A model generated the notes under the pieces. That model was not told where the DNA came from and made no database searches. It was given only the letters and a program-made list of their open reading frames with translations. Made by a program: the position numbers and the translations under genes. DNA of 34,899 nt from Lachnospiraceae bacterium (lineage in GTDB: Bacteria; Bacillota; Clostridia; Lachnospirales; Lachnospiraceae), in the NCBI GenBank assembly GCA_015057405.1, contig SVEK01000032.1, positions 1 to 34,899 on the forward strand, given 5' to 3'. Shown one piece after another: positions 1-7,800 of the stretch (position 1 is its first letter; each line of letters begins with the position of its first letter).

Positions 1-30
1 GAAATTTCTTTGAAATTGTCCTAGTAAGCA

Positions 31-125
31 AAAGCGCTCCGCGGGAACGCACTGCGGCGGAGAGGAAAATGTTGCTAACGCAACCCGCCGCAGGCGGAGA
101 ATGTCGCAAGCGACATTCTTTTTTA
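31..125 (+). repeat. GC-rich triple-hairpin element ending in a terminator-like stem
   Basis: Four short inverted repeats follow one another: CTCCGC 37-42 with GCGGAG 57-62; GTTGC 71-75 with GCAAC 80-84; CCGCC 85-89 with GGCGG 93-97; and GAATGTCG 99-106 with CGACATTC 111-118, the last followed by a T-run at 119-124. The last stem looks like a Rho-independent terminator on the + strand, presumably for a gene left of the window. The block is much richer in GC than its surroundings, and stacked palindromes of this kind are typical of dispersed intergenic repeats. Whether it recurs in the genome cannot be seen here. Confidence 0.55.
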
Positions 126-240
126 TTATACATGAAACATAAAAAAAGTTACTTATGAGAAGCGGTAAAAATATTTCTGCCGGGGAAATAATCGTAAGTC
201 AGCAGAAGGAGAGCACCTTGCGTAAGAAAATAAAGATAAA

Positions 241-303
241 AACAACCTTCCGGTTATTTAATATATTTTAGTAAATTAGAATATATTTTGCCGGAAGGTT
301 GTT
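241..303 (-). terminator. Rho-independent terminator of the GH10 xylanase gene
   Basis: Perfect 13-base arms AACAACCTTCCGG (241-253) and CCGGAAGGTTGTT (291-303) enclose an AT-rich loop that can pair further through AATATATT repeats. Read on the - strand the stem is followed by a T-rich tail (TTTTTATCTTTATTTT), the right polarity to end transcription of the xylanase gene that stops at 421. Confidence 0.8.
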
Positions 304-420
304 AATATAGTAACATGTATGAATTTTAAAATTGCTAATAACTTAATACATCAGTAACCTAACATTATCAACAACTTAATACAATTTATAGTATAGAGTT
401 ATCGTGTTAATGGATATTTG

Positions 421-2187
421 TTAATTCCAATAATTTGCATAAGCTGTATCAATTACAGTATAATATGCCGGTTTTTTGTCTTTAACTGATGTACCGCAAA
501 GGAGTGGACTACCTGCAGTACCAATCCATGATTTGCTGTCATATAAGCCCCACCAGGTGAATCCTGTAACAGTTGCACCCTGTTTTACCTGGTCGATGAT
601 AAGTGTAACAAAGTCACTCCAGTACTTGAGCTGTTCAGCCTCTGTTTTGTCTTTACGCTGAAGATCCATCTCTGTTACTTGGAAGTTCATGCCAGCTTCA
701 CGGAATGCATCCATTGTTGCTTTATGACTTTCGATAGACCATTTTGGCAAAAGTCTGTCATGGCACTGCATACCAATTGTTGTACAGTACTTTTTGCCGT
801 CAGGATTAAGTTCATCTTTTGAGTTGATGTAGCTTGTTACTTCAAGGGCTGTGTTACGAACTGCTTCAACATTGGTGTCATAATCGTTATAAACGAGTTC
901 AACTGATTCTGTGAGATTGTACTTTTCAAGAATTTCATAAGCTGTCTTGAATGCTTTTTTTACATACTCAGGGTTGGTCTTTACCGGTGAGTGTGCTGGA
1001 TCAGTCGGGTCTTCAAAGATTGCCCCTTTGTAAACTTCGTAGAAGCATTTTACCTGCTCGCCTTTGTCCTTAGGATCAAGATCTTCAGGATCAAGAGGAC
1101 TTTCTGTTCCGCGGATTCGGCATATACATTCAGTCATATGGTGGTACTCGTTAAGTACATCCCAACAATAGATAACATCTCTGTATGGATATTTTTCATT
1201 ATATACATATTCCATAACATTGGTTATGTAGTATTCGATACGCTTATCCATGATTTCCGGTGTTACATAAGCATTGTTGCCATTGTAATCTTTACGGAAG
1301 AACCAGTTTGACATCTGTTCATGCCAAAGAAGACCGTGGTAACGTACACGTATTCCATTTTCTTTTGCATATTTAAGAAGTTTATCGATGTTGGTGTAAT
1401 TAAGCACCGGAACTCTTGATTCTGTGTAACCGTCAGGTACGATAATTCCCTGTTCTTTAGCTTGGGCTACAGTTACGAGATTTGCCTGATAGCCGAGAAT
1501 AGCTTCAGGTTTCATTTCATTTTCAGCTGTAAGACTGTTATAGTTTTCCTTAATAAATGCAGTTGTATCTGCATCGGCTACCGGAGTGTCTTGACCGCCC
1601 CAGCCACCGCCGTAGGAAATACATGTTCCGACGTTGGTTACAAATTTTCCTAATGCAGAAACTAAATTAGCAGGCCCCGGTGTAGGAGTTGCAGTAGGAA
1701 TTGCGGTAGGATCCGGTACAGCAGTTGCTGCAGGAGAAGTGGTAGGAACTCCTGTAGAAGTGTTGGCGGTAACAGATGGTGTTATCCCAGGTGCCGGTGT
1801 TGTTACTGCTTTATCAATTACCTTCACCTTACATTTCAGATTCTTTGTTGTAAATTTTGATTTTGCTGTAGCTTTGTACTTTACCTTTGCTGTAACAGTA
1901 GCAATCCCCTTTTTTGCTCCTTTTACAGTTACGGATTTCTTGGTTTTCTTGCTGAGCGTAACATATTTCTTGTTGGTCTTCCATGTTACGGAGTTGATTT
2001 TTTTAACTCCATTTGATTTGATAGTAATTTTCTTAGTACTACCAATCTCTAATTGTTTGATGATGGTAGTGCTGAGTTTTGGTGCCTTCTGCTTTTTTGC
2101 AGCATCTGCAACAGCGCCGGACATTACCGGAATACTAAGTGCACATGCAAGAAGCAGGGCGGTTGCTTTTTGAAACCTTTTACTCAT
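421..2187 (-). CDS. Secreted GH10 endo-1,4-beta-xylanase with N-terminal Big-like domain
   Basis: A 588-residue extracellular enzyme expected to cleave internal beta-1,4 bonds of xylan. Residues 1-29 form a signal peptide (basic start, hydrophobic core, cleavage near AVADAA). Residues 36-125 resemble a bacterial Ig-like (Big_2) domain rich in lysine. A Pro/Thr-rich linker spans about 128-172. The GH10 barrel fills about 176-588 and shows the family motifs LTAENEMK (219-226), HGLLWHEQ (284-291), WDVLNE with acid/base Glu347, VTEMD with nucleophile Glu506, and GFTWWG (542-547). A Pro/Asp-rich insertion follows the acid/base motif (about 351-400). The start is supported by GGAGAAGGAG just upstream. 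It stands alone on the - strand, divergent from a LytTR regulator. No cellulose- or xylan-binding module and no sortase motif are seen. Enzyme class is confident; the role of the Ig-like domain (wall attachment or spacer) is inference. Confidence 0.95.
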   Translation of the reverse strand: MSKRFQKATALLLACALSIPVMSGAVADAAKKQKAPKLSTTIIKQLEIGSTKKITIKSNGVKKINSVTWKTNKKYVTLSKKTKKSVTVKGAKKGIATVTAKVKYKATAKSKFTTKNLKCKVKVIDKAVTTPAPGITPSVTANTSTGVPTTSPAATAVPDPTAIPTATPTPGPANLVSALGKFVTNVGTCISYGGGWGGQDTPVADADTTAFIKENYNSLTAENEMKPEAILGYQANLVTVAQAKEQGIIVPDGYTESRVPVLNYTNIDKLLKYAKENGIRVRYHGLLWHEQMSNWFFRKDYNGNNAYVTPEIMDKRIEYYITNVMEYVYNEKYPYRDVIYCWDVLNEYHHMTECICRIRGTESPLDPEDLDPKDKGEQVKCFYEVYKGAIFEDPTDPAHSPVKTNPEYVKKAFKTAYEILEKYNLTESVELVYNDYDTNVEAVRNTALEVTSYINSKDELNPDGKKYCTTIGMQCHDRLLPKWSIESHKATMDAFREAGMNFQVTEMDLQRKDKTEAEQLKYWSDFVTLIIDQVKQGATVTGFTWWGLYDSKSWIGTAGSPLLCGTSVKDKKPAYYTVIDTAYANYWN

Positions 2188-2356
2188 AATATACTCTCCT
2201 TCTCCTTTTTTATAGATATTGTGTCAAAATCACATTACAATTTTATCACAGATATTAATTCTAATCTACAATGAATTTATAAATTATATATGTATTTGTT
2301 AATTGTTAGTTAACAGGTATGACAACCAGGATAAATATCATTACATTGTGAAATAA

Positions 2357-2386
2357 TAACCACTTACTTTCAAATATTAACCACTT
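2357..2386 (+). promoter_or_regulatory. 21-bp-phased direct repeat, probable regulator site
   Basis: TAACCACTT occurs exactly at 2357-2365 and again at 2378-2386, start-to-start 21 bases (two helical turns, 12-base gap), ending 12 bases before the -35 box of the LytTR gene. LytTR regulators characteristically bind two 9-base direct repeats with about this gap. The bases themselves do not match the commonly cited LytTR consensus, so the assignment rests on geometry and position. Autoregulation is inference. Confidence 0.5.
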
Positions 2387-2398
2387 GCCGAAAAACTA

Positions 2399-2426
2399 TT
2401 TACAATTATTTTTCAAGAGGTATAAT
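2399..2426 (+). promoter_or_regulatory. SigA-type promoter for the LytTR/LiaF-like pair
   Basis: TTTACA at 2399-2404 and a perfect TATAAT at 2421-2426 are separated by 16 bases. The -10 box lies about 30 bases before the proposed start codon of the LytTR gene. Confidence 0.65.
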
Positions 2427-2456
2427 GGCAACATAGTTTAACGACGGAGGTGATAA

Positions 2457-2918
2457 GTGTTGAAAATACGTATTGAGATGGATGAAAATGTATCGGAGGA
2501 GATTATTATTAAATGCAATAGTCTTTCTGACGAAGTATTGCGGCTGCAGCAACTCCTCACTGATGCGATAGGAAAGCCGGAACATCTTATATTGTACAAA
2601 GGAAACACTGAATACTATCTGGAGTTAAATGATATATTGTTTTTTGAAACGGAGAGTTCGGTTGTTATGGCTCATACCGCCAAGGAAACGTATGAAACAT
2701 CTTATAAGTTATACGAACTTGAGGATTTATTGCCGGGAAGATTTTTACGTGTATCAAAGGGTGCTATTGTTAATGCTTCAAAGATTTATTCGATTAACCG
2801 TAATCTGACGTCGTCAAGTGCAATAGAATTTTCCGGTACATACAAAACAATATATGTTTCAAGAGCATATTATAAATCTCTAAAAGAAAAACTTGAAGAA
2901 ATGAGGTATAGAAAATGA
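2457..2918 (+). CDS. LytTR-domain DNA-binding regulator
   Basis: A 153-residue protein with a helical N-terminal segment (about 1-40) and a LytTR DNA-binding domain (about 42-150), recognised by the ELNDILFFE segment, the LLPGRFLRVSKGAIVN segment and the closing strand-helix region. There is no receiver domain, so it is a one-piece LytTR regulator and not a two-component response regulator. GGAGG at 2446-2450 precedes a GTG start at 2457; a TTG at 2460 is an equally well spaced alternative that would shorten the protein by one residue. Its last four bases overlap the start of the LiaF-like gene (ATGA), so the two are translationally coupled. In Firmicutes small LytTR proteins are often paired with a small membrane protein that controls them. 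A phased direct repeat upstream may be its own binding site. Confidence 0.88.
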   Translation: MLKIRIEMDENVSEEIIIKCNSLSDEVLRLQQLLTDAIGKPEHLILYKGNTEYYLELNDILFFETESSVVMAHTAKETYETSYKLYELEDLLPGRFLRVSKGAIVNASKIYSINRNLTSSSAIEFSGTYKTIYVSRAYYKSLKEKLEEMRYRK

Positions 2919-3688
2919 AAAGTGGAAAAAAATATTTTTGGGGCTTAATGCTGATTGCGACGGGATTGTTCCTTTTATTAAATCAGATGGGTTTAATAAC
3001 CGCAACATTAAATGCAGTACATGTTCTTATCGGAGTTGTGTGTGTTTTAATTGCAGTAAACAGTATATTTGACCGTTCGATAGGTGGTTTTTTCTGTGCA
3101 GTCGGACTTGCATGGATTACATTTGACGATGTAATCGGGCTGCCGAATGTTTCGATATGGATGATAATCCTCATTTTGATTCTTCTTACGGCAGGATTTC
3201 ATTGTATTTTACCTAAGAAGAAAAAGGATTATATGAATTTCTGTAATGGTCAGTGGACCGGTTGCAGTGAAAACTATTCGGGCTTTAATTGTGGCGGAGA
3301 GAATGTTAATGATGCCTCCAATACCGGTAACGGACAAAATGTAGGTGGCGATAATTCAAAATATGTATATTTTTGCAATAGGTTTGGTTCTGCAGCAAAG
3401 TATGTAAATGCGACCGATTTGCAAAGCGCAAGACTTGAGAATTCATTTGGCGAGTTGAAAGTTTATTTTGATAATACGATTATTTTAAACAGCCCTATCG
3501 AGATTAACGTCAATAATTCTTTTGGTGAAATGCATATTTTTGTGCCAAGAGACTGGTGTGTAGAGAATAATATTAATGTATTTCTTGGTGATGTAAAGAA
3601 GAATACGGGATATACCGGTTCCACATCACCGGTAGTGAGAATTACCGGTTCTGTTAGTTTTGGTGAATTGCAGATTAGTTATATATAA
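2915..3688 (+). CDS. LiaF-like membrane protein with four N-terminal TM segments
   Basis: A 257-residue protein overlapping the LytTR gene by four bases. Hydrophobic stretches at about 8-27, 32-50, 55-70 and 80-98 form a four-helix membrane domain of the kind found at the N-terminus of LiaF-like proteins. A Cys/Asn/Gly-rich linker (about 105-150) leads to a C-terminal beta-rich domain in which the motif SFGE recurs three times (177-180, 202-205, 248-251), as in the LiaF/toast_rack-type C-terminal domains. LiaF proteins inhibit cell-envelope stress signalling in Bacillus; here, with no LiaRS kinase/regulator beside it, the likely partner is the overlapping LytTR protein. Membrane-stress sensing is inference from family and context. 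Confidence 0.75.
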   Translation: MKSGKKYFWGLMLIATGLFLLLNQMGLITATLNAVHVLIGVVCVLIAVNSIFDRSIGGFFCAVGLAWITFDDVIGLPNVSIWMIILILILLTAGFHCILPKKKKDYMNFCNGQWTGCSENYSGFNCGGENVNDASNTGNGQNVGGDNSKYVYFCNRFGSAAKYVNATDLQSARLENSFGELKVYFDNTIILNSPIEINVNNSFGEMHIFVPRDWCVENNINVFLGDVKKNTGYTGSTSPVVRITGSVSFGELQISYI

Positions 3689-3691
3689 AAC

Positions 3692-3726
3692 TTGTCTACA
3701 CTGATTAAATGTGATATTATATCACA
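3692..3726 (+). promoter_or_regulatory. yebC promoter with palindrome over the -10 box
   Basis: TTGTCT (3692-3697) and TATTAT (3715-3720) are 17 bases apart. A perfect palindrome TGTGATATTATATCACA (3710-3726, one central base) covers the -10 box and could be a repressor site. The half-sites resemble CRP/FNR halves, but the spacing is 7 bases and not 6, so no regulator is assigned. Confidence 0.5.
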
Positions 3727-3761
3727 CAGTTAAACAATTACTTAATCGGAGGTAGTTACCA

Positions 3762-4499
3762 ATGTCAGGACATTCCAAATTTGCTAATATTAAGCACAAG
3801 AAAGAAAAAAATGATGCAAAGAAAGGCAAAATATTCACTATTATCGGTCGTGAAATTGCAGTTGCGGTAAAAGAGGGAGGAGCAGATCCTGCCAATAATA
3901 GCAAACTTCGTGATGTTATTGCTAAAGCAAAAGCTAATAACATGCCTAATGATACAATTGAAAGAGGTATTAAGAAAGCAGCCGGAGACGGAACCGGTGC
4001 CAACTATGAGAACATTACATATGAAGGATATGGTCCTAAGGGTACAGCGCTTATAGTAAGAACACTTACTGATAATAAGAATCGTACGGCATCCAATGTA
4101 CGTAATGCATTCACAAAGGGTGGCGGTAATGTAGGAACTACGGGTTGTGTTTCGTTTATGTTTGATGAAAAAGGTCAGATTATTATCGACAGAGAAGAAT
4201 GTGACATGGAACCTGATGATTTGATGATGATTGCTCTTGATGCAGGGGCAGAAGACTTCAATGAAGAAGATGACAGTTACGAAATTCTCACTGCTCCGGC
4301 AGATTTTAGTGTTGTACGTGAAGCTCTCGAGGCAGAGAATATTCCTATGGCTCAGGCTGAGGTTACCATGATTCCTCAGACAACAGTTGAACTTACAGAT
4401 GAAAATGACCTTAAGATGATGAACAAGATTATTGATCTTCTTGACGAAGATGACGATGTTCAGGAAGTATATCATAATGCGGAGATGCCGGAGGACTAA
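3762..4499 (+). CDS. YebC/PmpR-family DNA-binding regulatory protein (TACO1 family)
   Basis: A 245-residue protein of the conserved YebC family, full length. The N-terminus [20 protein letters not shown] is the family signature, followed by the GREI and GYGP segments typical of the fold. Proteins of this family act as transcriptional regulators in some bacteria, and some members act in translation (relief of ribosome stalling at polyproline stretches); which applies here cannot be read from the sequence. GGAGG lies just before the ATG. It is monocistronic, with its own promoter and a strong terminator at 4570-4622. Confidence 0.93.
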   Translation: MSGHSKFANIKHKKEKNDAKKGKIFTIIGREIAVAVKEGGADPANNSKLRDVIAKAKANNMPNDTIERGIKKAAGDGTGANYENITYEGYGPKGTALIVRTLTDNKNRTASNVRNAFTKGGGNVGTTGCVSFMFDEKGQIIIDREECDMEPDDLMMIALDAGAEDFNEEDDSYEILTAPADFSVVREALEAENIPMAQAEVTMIPQTTVELTDENDLKMMNKIIDLLDEDDDVQEVYHNAEMPED

Positions 4500-4569
4500 T
4501 GATTAACATTAATGCCGGTGCATAGAAACCGAATTCTAATACAATAAAGGTAAAATAAAGTGACATAAA

Positions 4570-4622
4570 TATACCATAACTGATAAACTTGTTTTGAAGT
4601 ATCAGTTATGGTATAATTTTTT
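4570..4622 (+). terminator. Rho-independent terminator of yebC
   Basis: Perfect 16-base arms (4570-4585 and 4600-4615, core ATACCATAACTGATA) enclose a 14-base loop and are followed by six T residues (4617-4622). Confidence 0.88.
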
Positions 4623-4781
4623 AGAATGTAATAAAATTATCCAAATGGCATTAGTATAAAATGTTGTATTGCATTATTTTATGTTTCACAAAATATAATA
4701 CTGCGGCAAAGCAGACTGTTATCATGGCAAAATAATGGTTTTTGCTTGACGAAAAGTGAAATATAAATAGTTCAAATTACT

Positions 4782-4808
4782 TAAGAAAACGGATAAAAAT
4801 GTCGATAT
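4782..4808 (+). promoter_or_regulatory. Possible SigD (flagellar-type) promoter for the Big-domain gene
   Basis: TAAG (4782-4785), a 15-base spacer and GTCGATAT (4801-4808) resemble the Bacillus SigD consensus TAAA-N15-GCCGATAT, with one mismatch in each element. It lies 56 bases before the start codon. No convincing SigA promoter competes with it. The call rests on consensus similarity only. Confidence 0.3.
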
Positions 4809-4863
4809 AATTATGTATAGTATATTCTAAGATATACAATTAACTGTTTCAGGGGAGATTAGT

Positions 4864-7800
4864 ATGGGAAAATACTTCAGAAATATATTCAACTGTAAAT
4901 TTATGGGGAAAATAATATGTTCATTAGTGTTTGTGCTGGCATTAGTTTTTGTCCTTGCAAGAACATTTGATGATAGTTCGCAGGCTGCTGATGAGGATGA
5001 AACAGGAGTGTCCATTGAGCTTAACGGTGTTGTTGTTGATCCGGAAACACCAATCGAAATGAACACATCCAGTGTTACATTTATTTTAAGGTCAAAAGAT
5101 AATATATACAGTGATTCCTCAAAGTATGAGATTAACTGGACTCTTCAAAGTGAGGAGCACAAAAAGAGAGCTGAGATTCGCAATGGAACAAGTTCAATAT
5201 ACGGAATTCTTACTGCTAAGCAGCCGGGTGAAGTTCAGGTCCTGGTTGAGGTTATTGACAAGACAAGCACTAACCTTGGTATTGTTGGTAGTGCTTCCTG
5301 TTGGTTGGATATTAAGTTTCAGGTTGATACACTTCATGATGACAGTAGTTTCAAATATGTTTACGATGATGATGAGTCACGTTCTCTTATAATGCACACA
5401 GATGATGCACCGTATCAACTTGGTCTTGCATTTGGTGATGCTACAAAGTGTCAGTGGACTTCAGAAAATGATGAAATTGTATCTGTTGATAATAACGGAG
5501 TGGTAACTCCTGTGGGAGCCGGTCAAACGGGAATTGTGGTGACGTATACCCCGGAGGGAGATGCCAAGTCTTATACAACAAGGTTGCCGGTATATGTATT
5601 TCCTCGGTTTAGTGTAGACGGAACAGAGTATACTACGGGTGCTACCAAAGGGTTGGCTTCTGGTGATATTATTTATACCGATGCTTTCTTTGGCGCTACC
5701 AATACTGAATCCATTCAGGATAAAGTAATGTGGGTAATTAAGAAGGATATTAATGGTGTAAGAACGGTAATAGAGGATTCTCTTGGTAACAAAACTTCTG
5801 ACCTTATTGATATATCTGCCCAGGGAGGCGTGTCTAACACTTCAAGACTTGTGGTCACAGGTAAGGCGGGACATTATTACATAGAGTTTTATCCTACGGG
5901 CACCTATCAGTCTGAAACAAGAAAGACAAGTATTTCTCCTTCTGTACTTAATTTAACACTGTATGCAGAACTGGGGAATTATGATAAGACAATTCTTGTG
6001 GGAGATCAGTTCAACCTGGCTGATTCATTTAATATGACAGTTGCTGATTTCAATAACTTGTTCTCGTTGCCAAAGCTTACATTAAGCAGTGGCGGAGATG
6101 CAACTAATTATGCAACTTATCAGTCAGATACCTGTATTGTGTCATCCCATCAGAAAGGTGTTGTTAAAATTCGTATAGATGCGAAAGCAGGTAAAGAGGA
6201 TTATGTAACTAATCTCTGTAATCCGGCAAGCGGAGTAACCGGTACTTCTTATGTACTTACCCTTAGAATAAATGATGCATTTACTCTTGACAGAACAAGT
6301 ATGGTAATGTACAAAGGCCAGAAATATCAGCTTACACCGACATTTACATCTTTTTCGGGTAATGTAACCTGGGAGTCAACAGATCCTAAAATTGTATCTG
6401 TATCGGAGGGTGGTCTTCTTACAGCAATTAAAGAAACTCAGGAAGGTTCGGACGTTACCATAACAGCATCGTTGAAGTTGGAAGATGGAACAATTAAGAA
6501 AGCAACCTGTATAGTAAGGGTTGAACCTTCGATAGACAAGTTCTCGATTCATGCTGATAGAAATAAGCTGAAAATAAAAGAAACAATTACGCTTCTTGCA
6601 AAAATTAACGGTAATATTACGGTAGCACCTTTTACATGGCATTCAACAGACACTAAAGTGTGTACAGTATCTCCGGCGGCTGATGGAAAGAGCTGTCTTG
6701 TAACAGCCGTTAACGGCGGAGACGCAATTATTGTCCTTACCAATACTGAAAATGAAATTCAGGCTTACTTTAGTATTACGGTTAGTGTTCCTATTGAGAA
6801 AATAACCCTTAATGATTCAGTTCTTGAAGAAAAGTTATATAAGGAAGGTACTAAACTTGCTTATACTGTTGAACCTTCCTATGCAACTGACCTTGAACTT
6901 ATGTGGTCTAGTTCAGATACAAAAGTTGCAACCGTTGATAGTACGGGTCTTGTTACATTTGTCGGACCTGGAACAGTTAATATTACTGTACAACCAGCGA
7001 CTAACCCATACAATACATTTTCACAATGTATGCTTACCGTTATCAGAACTGCGGATTCCATGTCTTTATCAGACATTTCGGTAGTTTTATATGCGGGGGA
7101 AAGCTATGACCTTAATTATACCGTGTCGCCGGAGAACAGTGTTCTTGATGTAGTATTTTCATCCGGCAATGATGAGATTGCCACTGTTAGTGAAACATCA
7201 GGATTGATTACTGCAAAAAAAGCCGGTACTACTCTGATATATGCAAAGGGTGAAGGTCTTGATGCACCTGTTTCCTGTACGGTAACTGTACTCCAAAAGT
7301 CAAAAGGCATAGCATTTGCGGAAAAAGAGCTTATAGTAAAAACCGGAGAACAGGCTAGGGCTAATTTTACTCTTACTCCGTCAGATAGTACAGATACTGT
7401 AACATGGATGTCACTTGATCCAAAGATAGCAACAGTATCAGACGGTCTTGTAACAGGAGTGGTAGCAGGCTCAACATATATTCAAGCTAAGACGGAATCA
7501 GGTGTAGATGCAATTTTACCTGTGTATGTACGTGACCCTGTTAAGGGAATTGACCTTGATAAAAGTGAGATAACATTACAATTAGGTGAAGAGTATCAAA
7601 TTGTAAAAGTATTTACACCGGCTAATCCATATAATCAGAATGTAAAATGGTCAACGAGTAACGGGGGTATTGTTACTGTTGATAAAGAAGGGAAGATAAA
7701 AGGTCACAAGGGCGGAGTGGCTGTTGTAAAATGTGTAACAGAAGATGGAGGATATCAGGCAACCTGTATTGTCACTGTTATTGAGCCTACGCCACCACCA

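Larger units (their letters stand above)
1..420. other. Gene-free left edge: GC-rich hairpin cluster, xylanase terminator, AT-rich spacer
   Basis: No gene is supported here. The first 24 bases could be the tail of a + strand reading frame ending in TAG at 22-24, but too little is present to name it. Bases 31-125 form a GC-rich hairpin cluster and 241-303 a terminator for the xylanase (both listed separately). Bases 304-420 are AT-rich; an 11-base direct repeat AACTTAATACA lies at 340-350 and 373-383. No promoter was recognised. Confidence 0.6.
4500..4863. other. Intergenic region between yebC and the Big-domain gene
   Basis: The left part holds the yebC terminator. The remaining 240 bases are AT-rich with no gene. 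No good SigA promoter was found: TTGACG at 4746-4751 has no -10 box at proper spacing. A SigD-like promoter is possible at 4782-4808 (listed separately). AGGGGAG precedes the ATG at 4864. Confidence 0.6.

Noticed and set aside
3-158. Protein-coding frame across the GC-rich hairpins
   Set aside because: The frame has no start signal and its sequence is explained by stacked palindromes.
1634-2173. + strand frame of 179 codons opposite the xylanase
   Set aside because: It is the mirror of the Lys/Thr/Val-rich xylanase N-terminus, with no ribosome binding site and a low-complexity product.
2296-2316. Second Rex-like site TTGTTAA...TTAACAG before the xylanase
   Set aside because: The half-sites are seven bases apart instead of four and one end base mismatches.
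3710-3726. CRP/FNR binding site at yebC
   Set aside because: TGTGA and TCACA are separated by seven bases; the consensus needs six.
4746-4767. SigA promoter TTGACG / TATAAA before the Big-domain gene
   Set aside because: The boxes are only ten bases apart, too close for a working promoter.
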